Below are positions 5,381 through 13,300 of a DNA stretch of 22,345 nt, one piece after another. Within the stretch, counting starts at the first letter, position 1; each line of letters starts with the position of its first letter. The notes beneath the pieces are model-generated. The model was not told the DNA's origin and searched no databases. It worked only from the letters and a program-made list of their open reading frames with translations. Source of the DNA: CAZAFM01 sp964484395 (GTDB lineage Bacteria; Campylobacterota; Campylobacteria; Campylobacterales; CAZAFM01); NCBI GenBank assembly GCA_964484395.1, contig CAZAFM010000031.1, positions 1 to 22,345 on the forward strand, read 5' to 3'. The translations under genes were made by a program, and so were the position numbers.

Positions 5381-7366
5381 CTACTTTTGGTTATCCTGTA
5401 AGTCATCTAGGTCCTCATCAAGTGAATCATCTTTTTCTGGTACAAGCATACTTGGTAGTCCATTCTCTTTCTCATAATTCTCTATAAGAATTCTCATATC
5501 TTTCCCATCAATAGTCTCTTTGTCAAAAAGTTGTTTTACTGTTTCTTCTATCGCGCCTTTATAGAGTCTAAGTCTTTTCTTAACCTCTTCATATCTAGTA
5601 GCAAGGAGCTCTTTTACAAATATATCAACTGTTTCAGAGGTTTTGTCACTATAATCTTTCCCCGAAGTCAGTCCTCCACCTAGAAATGTGCTAGTTTGCT
5701 TCTCTAAGACCATAAGCCCATTCTCTTCACTCATTCCGTAGTAGCTTATCATGGCTTTTCCAATATCAGTTGCCCTCTCAAGGTCATTAGCAGCCCCAGT
5801 TGAAATCTCTCCTATAAAGACTTCTTCAGCAGCCCTTCCACCTAGAAGTACATCTATTTCAGCTATTAGCTCATGTTTTTGCATTAGATATTTGTTCTCT
5901 TCTGGAGTGTTGAGAGTATATCCTAGTGCTGCTAGACCTCGTGGAATAATGGAGATTTTTGTGACTTTTTTAGCTCCTTTTGTAGTTTCGGCTAAAAGTG
6001 CATGACCACTTTCATGATATGCAACTATTCTTCTCTCCTTTTTAGAGATTCTTCTGCTCTTTTTTTCCAATCCAGCAATACTTCTTTCTACCGCCTCTCT
6101 AAAATCAAGCTGACCAACCTCTTTTTTGTTTTTCCTACCAGCTAGTAAGGCTGCTTCATTTATGATATTTGCTAAGTCAGCCCCAGCAAGTCCAGCTGTT
6201 AGTCTAGCCATTTCGTCTAAGTCTACATTTGTGGCTAGCTTGATATCTTTGATATGAACCTTTAGTATCTCTTTTCTTCCTTCAAAATCAGGCTTATCTA
6301 CAAGGACTTGTCTATCAAATCTTCCGGGTCTTAGAAGTGCACTATCTAGCACCTCAGGGCGGTTAGTTGCCGCTAGAACTATGACAGGGTGCCTATCACT
6401 AGAGAAGCCATCCATCTCAGCTAGTAGTTGGTTTAGGGTTTGCTCTCTCTCATCATTTCCACCCATCATACCACCTGCTGCACGGCTTTTTCCTATAGCA
6501 TCTATCTCATCTATAAATATTATAGCGGGAGCTTCTTTTTTTGCATTTTCAAAAAGATCCCTCACACGACTAGCACCAACCCCTACAAACATCTCTATAA
6601 AGCTTGACCCACTAACTGAGAAAAAAGGAACACTAGCTTCACCTGCAACAGCTTTTGCAAGTAGTGTTTTACCAGTTCCAGGAGGTCCCACAAGAAGTAC
6701 ACCTTTTGGGATTTTTGCTCCAAGGTCTACATATCTATCTGGGTTTTTTAGGAAGTCAACTATCTCGACAACTTCCTCTTTTGCCTCATCATTTCCAGCT
6801 ACATCATCAAAAACAATCTCAGGCTTTTCAGAGTTGACTAGCTTTTTGGAGCTTCCCATACCAAGTATTCCACCACCAATGTTTTTTTGCATACGACTTG
6901 CTAAGAACATCCATATAGCAAAAAATATAAATATAGGAATAATCCACCCAAATAGCATATCGCCCAGCCAGTTGTTTTCACTATATCCACTATAAGGAAT
7001 GTTGTTTTTATCTAAATCAGATATTAGACTCTGATCAGGAGACACTCTTTTTGCTGTATAGACCATCTTCTGCGCACCTTGACTTGAGGTGGCTTTAATG
7101 GTTGTCTGTCCTACTGCTACAAAGTCCACTTGCTTGTTGTTTATCATCTTTTTTAGTTCAGAGTAGCTTATGTTTTTATTTACCGCATTTTGGTTTATGT
7201 TTTGGGAGCCATCTCCTTGTACTCCACCAATTGTACTATTTCCACCATCAAAAACACTCTTGAAGATAAGTATTATCACTACTGAGAAGATAATAAAAAC
7301 TATAAGGGGGTTTTTTTGGAAAAAGTTATTGTTATTATTGTTGTTTTGATTGTTGTTGTCAGCCAT
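5381..7366 (-). CDS. ftsH: ATP-dependent zinc metalloprotease FtsH
   Basis: FtsH is the essential membrane-anchored AAA+ protease that degrades misassembled membrane proteins and some regulators. At 661 residues it is full length. An unusual Asn-rich N-terminus (residues 4-14) precedes TM1 (about 21-36). The periplasmic domain follows, then TM2 (about 137-156). The AAA domain has Walker A GPPGTGKT (227-234) and Walker B IIFIDE (282-287), and an SRH region around TNRPEVLDSALLRPGRFDRQ. The protease domain has HESGH (451-455) and the third zinc ligand Asp528 in GAANDLERA. It lies 1 base after prmA in a cheY-prmA-ftsH run, and the C-terminus is acidic (DSLDEDLDDLQDN). All key residues are present. 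Confidence 0.97.
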   Translation of the reverse strand: MADNNNQNNNNNNNFFQKNPLIVFIIFSVVIILIFKSVFDGGNSTIGGVQGDGSQNINQNAVNKNISYSELKKMINNKQVDFVAVGQTTIKATSSQGAQKMVYTAKRVSPDQSLISDLDKNNIPYSGYSENNWLGDMLFGWIIPIFIFFAIWMFLASRMQKNIGGGILGMGSSKKLVNSEKPEIVFDDVAGNDEAKEEVVEIVDFLKNPDRYVDLGAKIPKGVLLVGPPGTGKTLLAKAVAGEASVPFFSVSGSSFIEMFVGVGASRVRDLFENAKKEAPAIIFIDEIDAIGKSRAAGGMMGGNDEREQTLNQLLAEMDGFSSDRHPVIVLAATNRPEVLDSALLRPGRFDRQVLVDKPDFEGRKEILKVHIKDIKLATNVDLDEMARLTAGLAGADLANIINEAALLAGRKNKKEVGQLDFREAVERSIAGLEKKSRRISKKERRIVAYHESGHALLAETTKGAKKVTKISIIPRGLAALGYTLNTPEENKYLMQKHELIAEIDVLLGGRAAEEVFIGEISTGAANDLERATDIGKAMISYYGMSEENGLMVLEKQTSTFLGGGLTSGKDYSDKTSETVDIFVKELLATRYEEVKKRLRLYKGAIEETVKQLFDKETIDGKDMRILIENYEKENGLPSMLVPEKDDSLDEDLDDLQDNQK

Positions 7367-7367
7367 T

Positions 7368-8195
7368 TTAACCTTTCTTTAAAAGTAGTGTGTACCAATC
7401 GTTTAATTGTATACTTTTTTCTATAGAAAACTCATTATAACACTCTTTTACAGAGTCTATTTTGTCTTTTATTATTCCCGAAGCTATGAGGTAGCCACCG
7501 TCTTTGACTCTTTTTTTGAGGTTGTGACTTATGGCTACTAGTATATCTGCACTGATATTTGCAAATACAGCATCAAATTCCTCTGAAAATGAGTGTGCGC
7601 TTCCCTCTTTTATCTCGTACTTCTTTATGCCATTTAGCTTTAAGTTTTTAACAGATTCCTCTATCGATAAAGAGTCACTATCGCATAGATATATCTCAGC
7701 TCCATTAAGACTTGCAACTATAGATAGTATTCCACTACCGCAACCTACATCAAGTGTTTTTTTGTTTTTTATATCAAGTGTATTGATTATCTCTATACAA
7801 GAATGTGTGCTTTCGTGATGACCAGAGCCAAATGCTAGAGCTGGGTCTATTATGATGTTTGTAAGAGACTCTTTTGGCTCATGCCATGAAGTTCTTATGT
7901 AAAAAGGATATATCTCTATTGGCTGGATGGACTTTTGGTATATATCTATCCAGTCTGAGTTCTCTTTTTTTTCTGAATGCATCTCTACTTCTATATTTTT
8001 TTTGAGTTTTTTTTGAAGTGCATTTTGAAACTCCCCAACTCCCCACTTAATTTCCTCAAGTGGCTCTTCATCTCTTAATATAATAGCACCACCACTCTCT
8101 TCTATAGCATCTTTATAGATGTCAGTTATGAAGTCTAAAAAAAGAGCATACTCACTTCTTGGCTTAATAGAGAGTTCGTAGTATTGTTGGGTCAT
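7368..8195 (-). CDS. prmA: Ribosomal protein L11 methyltransferase
   Basis: PrmA trimethylates ribosomal protein L11 using S-adenosylmethionine. The 275-residue protein has an N-terminal substrate-recognition region and a class I methyltransferase domain: DPALAFGSGHHEST (117-130), the SAM loop LDVGCGSGILS (148-158), the acidic CDSDS (171-175) and the catalytic-loop FANISADIL (211-219). The FGSGHHEST stretch replaces the more usual FGTGTHPTT, which I take as a lineage variant because the rest is orthodox. The ATG overlaps the cheY stop by one base (TAATG), so translation is coupled to cheY. ftsH follows by one base. Confidence 0.94.
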   Translation of the reverse strand: MTQQYYELSIKPRSEYALFLDFITDIYKDAIEESGGAIILRDEEPLEEIKWGVGEFQNALQKKLKKNIEVEMHSEKKENSDWIDIYQKSIQPIEIYPFYIRTSWHEPKESLTNIIIDPALAFGSGHHESTHSCIEIINTLDIKNKKTLDVGCGSGILSIVASLNGAEIYLCDSDSLSIEESVKNLKLNGIKKYEIKEGSAHSFSEEFDAVFANISADILVAISHNLKKRVKDGGYLIASGIIKDKIDSVKECYNEFSIEKSIQLNDWYTLLLKKG

Positions 8196-8575
8196 TAACC
8201 TTCATTAACTCCAAGCACTGCCTCAAGTTTTTCTTTGAGCACTTGTGGAGTAAAAGGTTTAACTATATAGTTGTTTACACCAGCTTTTAGAGCTGTAATA
8301 ACCTCTGCTTTACCACCTTCTGTTGTTACCATTATGATAGGTACATCCTTGTATCTTTGTTCACTACGAACCTTTTTGACTAGTTCTAGCCCATTCATTT
8401 CAGGCATATTCCAGTCTGTTATTAAGATACCAACACCTGAGTTCTCATCACTCATTATCTCCCATGCCTTTGCTCCATCTTCAGCTTCAAGTATCTCAGT
8501 ATACCCTAGTCTTGAGAGTGTGTTTTTGATAATTCTTCTCATTGTAGAGCTGTCATCAACTACAAGCAGTTTCAA
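8195..8575 (-). CDS. cheY: Chemotaxis response regulator CheY
   Basis: This 126-residue single-domain receiver has the phosphorylation site Asp54 (ITDWNMPEMNG), acidic pocket Asp7/Asp8, the switch residues Thr85 and Tyr103 (NNYIVKP) and Lys106. The sequence is close to flagellar-motor CheY proteins and there is no output domain. Phospho-CheY binds the motor switch to change rotation. The start is TTG with AAAGGAG 6 bases ahead; no nearby in-frame ATG gives a complete receiver. It heads a cheY-prmA-ftsH run, the same order I recall in Campylobacter jejuni, although the three have unrelated jobs. Confidence 0.95.
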   Translation of the reverse strand: MKLLVVDDSSTMRRIIKNTLSRLGYTEILEAEDGAKAWEIMSDENSGVGILITDWNMPEMNGLELVKKVRSEQRYKDVPIIMVTTEGGKAEVITALKAGVNNYIVKPFTPQVLKEKLEAVLGVNEG

Positions 8576-8633
8576 AATTTGCTCCTTTAAATCTTTGCTT
8601 TGACTTTTATCGTTAGATGAAGTTCGTTAAGGT

Positions 8634-8642
8634 ATTTTAACA
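8634..8642 (-). promoter_or_regulatory. Extended -10 promoter candidate for cheY
   Basis: TG-T-TAAAAT on the minus strand lies about 60 bases upstream of the cheY TTG start and matches an extended -10 element. It lies directly after the hisA stop and a run of seven T, itself preceded by a weak 4-bp hairpin (TCAC-AAAG-GTGA), so a new transcript probably starts here. Confidence 0.45.
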
Positions 8643-8648
8643 AAAAAA

Positions 8649-9362
8649 TCACCTTTGTGAAATAGCTATTGCTTCTTTTAGGTCTATTTTACCCTCATAA
8701 AAAGCTTTGCCAATTATTACACCACCGATACTATCTCTTCTTTTTAGGCTAATTATATCCTCTATTCCCTTAACTCCACCGCTAGCAATAGTGTAAATTT
8801 CACTTTTTTTAGCGATATTTTCTGTAAATGCAATATTTATTCCTTCCATCATTCCATCACGACTTATGTCAGTACAGATTATCGCTTCTATGCTACTTTT
8901 TTTAAAATACTCTGCAAATTCTAGTGCATCTGTATCAGCAGCACTTTTCCATCCCTCTATGGCAACTTTGCCATCTTTACTATCTATTCCTACTGCTACA
9001 TTGTATTTTTTTGCCATCTCTATAGCAAACTCAGGTTTTTTTAGTGCTATAGAACCTAATATTACCCTATTTACTCCTAAGTTCATATAAGCTTTTATCT
9101 TACTCTCATCTCTTATACCACCACCTACTTCTATTTTAAGGTTGGTGTTTTTTGCTATCTCTTCTATGATATTGAAGTTCAAAGACTCTCCACTAAATGC
9201 ACCATCTAAATCAACCAAATGAAGCCACTGTGCACCCATATTTTCAATGGTGTGAGCGAACTCTAGAGGAGTCTTACCATACTCTGTTAGTTCACTTAGT
9301 TCACCTTTTTTGAGTCTTACTACTCTATTATCTTTTAAGTCAATAGCTGGAAGTATATCCAT
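8649..9362 (-). CDS. hisA: ProFAR isomerase (1-(5-phosphoribosyl)-5-[(5-phosphoribosylamino)methylideneamino]imidazole-4-carboxamide isomerase)
   Basis: HisA performs the Amadori isomerisation of ProFAR to PRFAR in histidine synthesis. The 237-residue half-barrel-duplicated TIM barrel shows catalytic Asp8 (PAIDLKDNRVVRL) and Asp127 (VGIDSKDG), plus the phosphate loops EVGGGIRD (78-85) and TDISRDGM (164-171) and IASGGV. Length is typical. The ATG follows the hisH stop with no gap (TAA-ATG), so the two are coupled; HisH with HisF consumes the HisA product. No hisF is in this window. Confidence 0.96.
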   Translation of the reverse strand: MDILPAIDLKDNRVVRLKKGELSELTEYGKTPLEFAHTIENMGAQWLHLVDLDGAFSGESLNFNIIEEIAKNTNLKIEVGGGIRDESKIKAYMNLGVNRVILGSIALKKPEFAIEMAKKYNVAVGIDSKDGKVAIEGWKSAADTDALEFAEYFKKSSIEAIICTDISRDGMMEGINIAFTENIAKKSEIYTIASGGVKGIEDIISLKRRDSIGGVIIGKAFYEGKIDLKEAIAISQR

Positions 9363-9977
9363 TTAAATCCTTATCTTATTGAAGTTTTCTAATATCTTGA
9401 GTCCATCGATGTGACTTTTTTCTGGATGTGGTTGAAATCCATACACATTGCCGCTGTTTACGGCACTTGTAAACTCATATCCATACTCTGTTGTGCCAAT
9501 AGTCACATTTTTGTCACAGACTACATGGTAGCTGTGAACAAAGTATAAGTAGGGATTATCTACATTATCAAATAGATTTGACTCTTTTTTTAAAAAAATC
9601 TTATTCCATCCCATGTGTGGAATTTTCTCCTCTTTGTTCATAGCTTTTTTATCAAACTTTACCACCTCTCCATCTAAAAGACCAAGCCCTTTTGTCTTAC
9701 CAAACTCATAACTTCTCTCAAAAAGAAGTTGCATTCCTAGACATATCCCAAGTAGTGGACGATTGCTTTTAGCATACTCTTTTATAGCCTCATCTAAAGA
9801 GTTTTCCATCAAATGCTCTATAGCATCAGGATATGCACCAACTCCAGGGAGTATAAGGGAGCTTGCCTCTTCAATCTCATTTTTTGAAGTGATTATTTTT
9901 GCAGGAATGTTTAGCTTAGTAAATGCGTTTTTTAAACTTGCTAGGTTTCCCATCTTGTAGTCTATGATACTAATCAA
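9363..9977 (-). CDS. hisH: Imidazole glycerol phosphate synthase, glutamine amidotransferase subunit
   Basis: HisH hydrolyses glutamine and channels ammonia to HisF to make imidazole glycerol phosphate and AICAR. The class I amidotransferase triad is visible: Cys79 in LLGICLGMQLLFE, and His184 and Glu186 in GFQPHPEKS. The N-terminus MISIIDYKMGNLASLKNA is the normal HisH start, which fixes the initiation codon as TTG at 9977. That TTG overlaps the TGA of a short upstream frame (TTGA), an overlap type used repeatedly in this window and one sign that the upstream frame is translated. hisA abuts downstream. Confidence 0.96.
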   Translation of the reverse strand: MISIIDYKMGNLASLKNAFTKLNIPAKIITSKNEIEEASSLILPGVGAYPDAIEHLMENSLDEAIKEYAKSNRPLLGICLGMQLLFERSYEFGKTKGLGLLDGEVVKFDKKAMNKEEKIPHMGWNKIFLKKESNLFDNVDNPYLYFVHSYHVVCDKNVTIGTTEYGYEFTSAVNSGNVYGFQPHPEKSHIDGLKILENFNKIRI

Positions 9978-10087
9978 ACTAACTTAGCCTCTCTATTTTT
10001 TGATTGCTTCTTGAAAAATTGTGTAAAACTTTTGTCATCTGGAAGTTTAGTAAAAAAATCATTTAAGATTTCTTGGTAATCATTAAT
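9974..10087 (-). CDS. Possible small ORF between comF and hisH (37 codons, ATT start)
   Basis: The 119 bases between comF and hisH hold an open frame that reads like protein: NDYQEILNDFFTKL, then PDDKSFTQFFKKQSK and a basic end. Its TGA overlaps the hisH TTG start. A strong AAAGGAG overlaps the comF stop. The closest in-frame start is ATT at 10087, 4 bases after GGAG; the nearby ATG at 10083 is in another frame and gives only six codons. The frame is also in phase with comF, so comF stop read-through would extend ComF. It could be a real small gene with a rare start, a remnant of a larger one, or a start lost to a sequencing error. I do not recognise the peptide. Confidence 0.4.
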   Translation of the reverse strand: MNDYQEILNDFFTKLPDDKSFTQFFKKQSKNREAKLV

Positions 10088-10096
10088 TAATCTCCT

Positions 10097-10666
10097 TTAG
10101 CTAATATTCCTAGCATCACTTAGGGTCATACAGCCTACTATCTCTATTCCTTGAGTTTTTAGGGTACTAATCGCACTACTAAAAGTAACACCTGTTGTTA
10201 TGATATCATCAACAAGTAGTACATCTTCTACCTCCTTTTTTAGTTCAAAATCTCTTTGATTCTTGAGTCTATACTCTAGAGTTTTACCACCATAGTTATA
10301 TCCACTTCTATCTTGCAAAGCCCCTAGTGCTACTTTAAAACCTCTTTTTTTAAAGCCTTTTGCTAAGAGTGCTGTGTGGGAGTATGTGCCTATTTTTTTA
10401 CTCTCAAGAGGTACAACTGTGCATAAGTTTCCAAAAACCTTATATGCAACATCAGCTAGCTTTAGTGAGAGAAGTTTATATACAGAGTGACCCATATCGC
10501 TATGTTTGGTTAGTATAAGTTCCTCTATTTCATTATATGGATATAGTGAATAGACTTTTTGTCCGCACTCTAGATTTCTTGTATAGATGGTAGGCTTTAG
10601 AAGCCTCTCTTGGCACTTTTTGCAAATAGAGTTTATGCTAAGTCTTAGACATAGCAGGCATCTCAT
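10097..10666 (-). CDS. comF: ComF-family phosphoribosyltransferase-like protein
   Basis: This 189-residue ComF-family protein is required for DNA uptake in naturally competent relatives, where it helps incoming DNA across the inner membrane or its processing. The N-terminus has a four-Cys zinc site (Cys3, Cys6, Cys15, Cys18). The C-terminal half is a PRTase fold with the PRPP-binding motif VLLVDDIITTG (149-159) and a basic RLKNQRDF stretch before it. It starts with ATG 3 bases after parA, so the two are probably co-transcribed. Its exact biochemical role is unknown in the family. Confidence 0.88.
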   Translation of the reverse strand: MRCLLCLRLSINSICKKCQERLLKPTIYTRNLECGQKVYSLYPYNEIEELILTKHSDMGHSVYKLLSLKLADVAYKVFGNLCTVVPLESKKIGTYSHTALLAKGFKKRGFKVALGALQDRSGYNYGGKTLEYRLKNQRDFELKKEVEDVLLVDDIITTGVTFSSAISTLKTQGIEIVGCMTLSDARNIS

Positions 10667-10669
10667 AGC

Positions 10670-11443
10670 TTACCTATTGCCAAAAATCTTTGAAAGAATA
10701 TCTTTGTGTTCTGTGTTGCTTTTTTGTTTTATCTCATCCCATAAATCTTGGTATGCTCTTGAGGCAATAGAGTTTCTAGCAAACTCGCCTACTGGCTTTT
10801 GATATGTTCCCATATTTTCTATAGCTGAGCTATATGGTATGATGTTTTGAAGCATTCTGTCTTTGTTCTCTATAATAGTCTCTTTGTGCATATTTTTTCG
10901 CCTATCTACCATAGAGAAAAATGGAAGAACTGCTAGGTTTTTTATTTTATTACTCTCTATATAATCCTCTATTTGTAGGAGTGTTCGTAGTGAAAGCACC
11001 GTAGGAATAGCTGGGACTACAAGATAGTCTACCGCAAAAAATATATTTTCAGAAACTAAAGATATATTTGGCGGAGCATCTAGAAAAACATAGTCATACT
11101 CATCCTCTATGCTTTCAAGCAGTATGGATATTCTCTTTTTTGATTTTTTTGCTTCATTTAGAGAGAGGTCTAGGTTTCTGTATGAGAAGTCTGCTGGTAG
11201 GATATCTAGGTTTTCAAACTCAGTGGACTTTATGAGGTCATCAAGCTCTTTTGTCTTTAATACCTTTTTTGTTCCACCTTTTATCTTTGGCTTTGTGCGA
11301 AAGTAAAAAGATGCAGCACCTTGGGGGTCTAGATCCCAGATGAGAGTTTTTTTGCCCTCAAGTGCGCATAGGTATGATAGGTTTGTAGCAGTAGCTGTTT
11401 TTCCTACTCCGCCTTTGATGTTGTAAATTGCAAATTTTTTCAA
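10670..11443 (-). CDS. ParA/Soj-family ATPase (orphan)
   Basis: This 257-residue ParA-type deviant-Walker ATPase has KGGVGKT (10-16), Walker A' WDLDPQGAASFYF (about 36-48) and Walker B YVFLDAPP. The family forms ATP-dependent dimers on DNA or membranes and positions chromosomes, plasmids or protein clusters. No parB and no parS-like repeat is visible beside it, so a chromosome-partition role is not shown; an orphan ParA placing some other cargo is equally possible. The start is TTG with AAGGA 5 bases ahead. It is divergent from lnt, with overlapping -10 elements in the 69-base gap. Confidence 0.88.
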   Translation of the reverse strand: MKKFAIYNIKGGVGKTATATNLSYLCALEGKKTLIWDLDPQGAASFYFRTKPKIKGGTKKVLKTKELDDLIKSTEFENLDILPADFSYRNLDLSLNEAKKSKKRISILLESIEDEYDYVFLDAPPNISLVSENIFFAVDYLVVPAIPTVLSLRTLLQIEDYIESNKIKNLAVLPFFSMVDRRKNMHKETIIENKDRMLQNIIPYSSAIENMGTYQKPVGEFARNSIASRAYQDLWDEIKQKSNTEHKDILSKIFGNR

Positions 11444-11477
11444 TGCATTCCTTCATGTCTTGGTAGTCAGCTATTTT

Positions 11478-11491
11478 TGTTTATAATATCA
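11478..11491. promoter_or_regulatory. Overlapping divergent -10 elements for lnt and parA
   Basis: On the plus strand TATAAT (11482-11487) precedes lnt. On the minus strand TG-A-TATTAT (11491 down to 11483) precedes parA. The two boxes share the same bases, so RNA polymerase bound in one direction should exclude the other. Confidence 0.5.
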
Positions 11492-11512
11492 TAAAAAGTT
11501 TAAGGGTGATAT

Positions 11513-12709
11513 TTGGTTACAAAAATTCTATACCCTATTTTAGCCTCTCTTCTCTTTTCGGCTTTTATATATTTTGAGCATTTTGGACTATCCTACTGGG
11601 CTATATCTATTGGATTTGGCGTGCTTGCTATATATATGATGCTTGGGTTTGATAAAAAACAGATGTTCATCTTTGGATTTAGTGCCTCACTACTTTGGTT
11701 TTACTGGATTGGCTTTAGCTTTAGATACTATGATGCGCTCTTTATGGCGTTTCCCTCGCTACTTTTTCTAGCTGTTGTTTTTGGTCTACTCTTTTTTCTT
11801 ATAGGGTATCTTAAAAACCCATTCTTGCGTATTTTACCATTTATATTTTTTGATTATATAGCTCCTTTTGGGTTTGATTGGATGAAGTTTGAGCTTCTTT
11901 TTGTGGATACTCCACTTGGTGTTAGTAAGTTTCATTTGGCTTCACTTCTAGTTGGTATTGCCTTTTTTAGACTAAAGAGTAGGTTTAGACTTATGGGGTT
12001 ATTGTTTTTAATACTCTCAGTACAGTTTAGTGCAGATAGATACACTATGCCAGAATCTAAAATATACATATCCTCAAGTCATATACCTCAAGAGCAAAGA
12101 TGGGATAAAGAGCTATATCATAAGTTTGTACAAAGAAATCTATCTATCATACAAAGAGCAATAGATGAAGAGTATGATTTAGTTCTTTTTCCAGAGAGTG
12201 CATTTCCTACTGCGCTAAATCTCCAACAAGACCTCATCAAGATACTAGATGAGCTCTCAAAAGAGATAACTATAGTAGCTGGCGCTCTATACTTTAGTGG
12301 TGATATATTTTACAACTCAGCATATATTTTTCAAGATGGAGAGCATGAGGTTGCAAAAAAGAGTGTCCTTGTACCTTTTGGAGAGAGTGTTCCACTTCCT
12401 GCACCACTTGATAGATGGGTAAATGAACTTTTTTTTGGTGGGGCAAGTGATTTTGTAAAAGCTGAGTACCCAACTGATTTTAGGCTAGAGGGTGATGAAT
12501 TTAGGGTAGCTATATGCTATGAGGCTACACATAGGTCTATATACAAAGATGCACCCCCATATATACTAGCACTTAGTAATAATGCGTGGTTTACCCCATC
12601 TATAGAGCCCACACTCCAGAGGCTTCTTTTGAAGCTCTATGCTAGAAAGTATGATAGGGTTATTTTTCACTCAACCAACATTAGTGGGGCATATACTGTC
12701 AAACCTTAG
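11513..12709 (+). CDS. lnt: Apolipoprotein N-acyltransferase
   Basis: Lnt adds the third acyl chain to the N-terminal cysteine of lipoproteins in the inner membrane. The 398-residue protein has about six N-terminal hydrophobic segments up to residue 170 and then the nitrilase-like periplasmic domain. The catalytic triad appears as Glu228 (FPESAFP), Lys283 (KSVLVPFGE) and Cys335 (VAICYEATHRS). It is over 100 residues shorter than E. coli Lnt (512), which seems usual for this lineage. The start is TTG after AAGGGTGA, and a TATAAT box lies about 25 bases ahead. The TAG stop touches the stop of the convergent lolA. Confidence 0.93.
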   Translation: MVTKILYPILASLLFSAFIYFEHFGLSYWAISIGFGVLAIYMMLGFDKKQMFIFGFSASLLWFYWIGFSFRYYDALFMAFPSLLFLAVVFGLLFFLIGYLKNPFLRILPFIFFDYIAPFGFDWMKFELLFVDTPLGVSKFHLASLLVGIAFFRLKSRFRLMGLLFLILSVQFSADRYTMPESKIYISSSHIPQEQRWDKELYHKFVQRNLSIIQRAIDEEYDLVLFPESAFPTALNLQQDLIKILDELSKEITIVAGALYFSGDIFYNSAYIFQDGEHEVAKKSVLVPFGESVPLPAPLDRWVNELFFGGASDFVKAEYPTDFRLEGDEFRVAICYEATHRSIYKDAPPYILALSNNAWFTPSIEPTLQRLLLKLYARKYDRVIFHSTNISGAYTVKP

Positions 12710-13225
12710 CTACCTAATAATATCAGTACCTTGTGGAAGTGATGGGTTGAAAACAGAGCTATTAATATCTACATCTGCTTGAGGGTTTAAGAATGTTATA
12801 GTGACACTGTTTTTTAGTTTATCACTGTAGCTTATAGTGGAAGGAAGGGAGTTCTTATCTAGCTCTATGGTATACTCTATTCCATCTATGTTTGTGATGT
12901 AGTTATTACTATCTGTTTTTTTGGCACTACTCAAAATCTCTGTTAGAGAGTTTGTTTCATCTATATTTATAATAGTGGCTTGCTCTAAAATAGGTTCATA
13001 AGATAGTATTCTCTGTGAGTTTACGAAGATTTTTTTTAGAGTTGGTTCTTTATATATCCATAATACATCTGTTGGTGCTTTTATGTATATCTCTCCACTA
13101 TAATCTATCTTACTACCTTCTAAGCTAGTAATAGTCTGAGCAAACTTTGATTTTAGGGTGTCAAACTCTATTTCTGCACTAAAAAGCATCATACATAAAA
13201 AAAAGATTAAAAAAAACACTCTCAT
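12710..13225 (-). CDS. lolA: Outer-membrane lipoprotein carrier protein LolA
   Basis: LolA is the periplasmic chaperone that carries mature lipoproteins from the LolCDE exporter to the outer membrane. The 171-residue protein has a signal peptide (about 1-17, a hydrophobic core ending FSA). A LolA-type beta fold follows: FAQTITSLEGSKIDYSGEIYIKAPTD leads into the conserved VLWIYKEP (about residues 54-61), then the C-terminal ITFLNPQADVDINSSVFNPSLPQGTDII. ATG with AAGGA 5 bases ahead. The stop codon is directly adjacent to that of lnt (TAG/CTA), with no room for a terminator between two genes of the same lipoprotein pathway. Confidence 0.9.
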   Translation of the reverse strand: MRVFFLIFFLCMMLFSAEIEFDTLKSKFAQTITSLEGSKIDYSGEIYIKAPTDVLWIYKEPTLKKIFVNSQRILSYEPILEQATIINIDETNSLTEILSSAKKTDSNNYITNIDGIEYTIELDKNSLPSTISYSDKLKNSVTITFLNPQADVDINSSVFNPSLPQGTDIIR

Positions 13226-13268
13226 ACTATTCCTTGATTTTTGATTTGGGTATTCTAATGTAAAATCA

Positions 13269-13274
13269 TATAAT
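13269..13274 (+). promoter_or_regulatory. -10 box candidate for the 115-residue membrane protein
   Basis: A perfect TATAAT lies 26 bases ahead of the ATG at 13301, in the 75-base divergent gap with lolA. No -35 is obvious. Confidence 0.5.
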
Positions 13275-13300
13275 CGTTATTTAATTATTAGGATTAGGTT

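Noticed and set aside
6381..6995. A 204-residue plus-strand frame opposite ftsH
   Set aside because: It mirrors the conserved AAA-domain codons of ftsH and has no coding features of its own.
7323..7355. Asn-codon repeat at the ftsH N-terminus as a possible phase-variable tract
   Set aside because: It is a mixed AAC/AAT run in frame, not a homopolymer, and length changes in triplets would not switch the gene off.
10064..10083. ATG with good spacing to AAAGGAG between comF and hisH
   Set aside because: It gives only six codons (MITKKS) before a stop; the other frame at the same place looks more like protein, so this was not listed as a gene.
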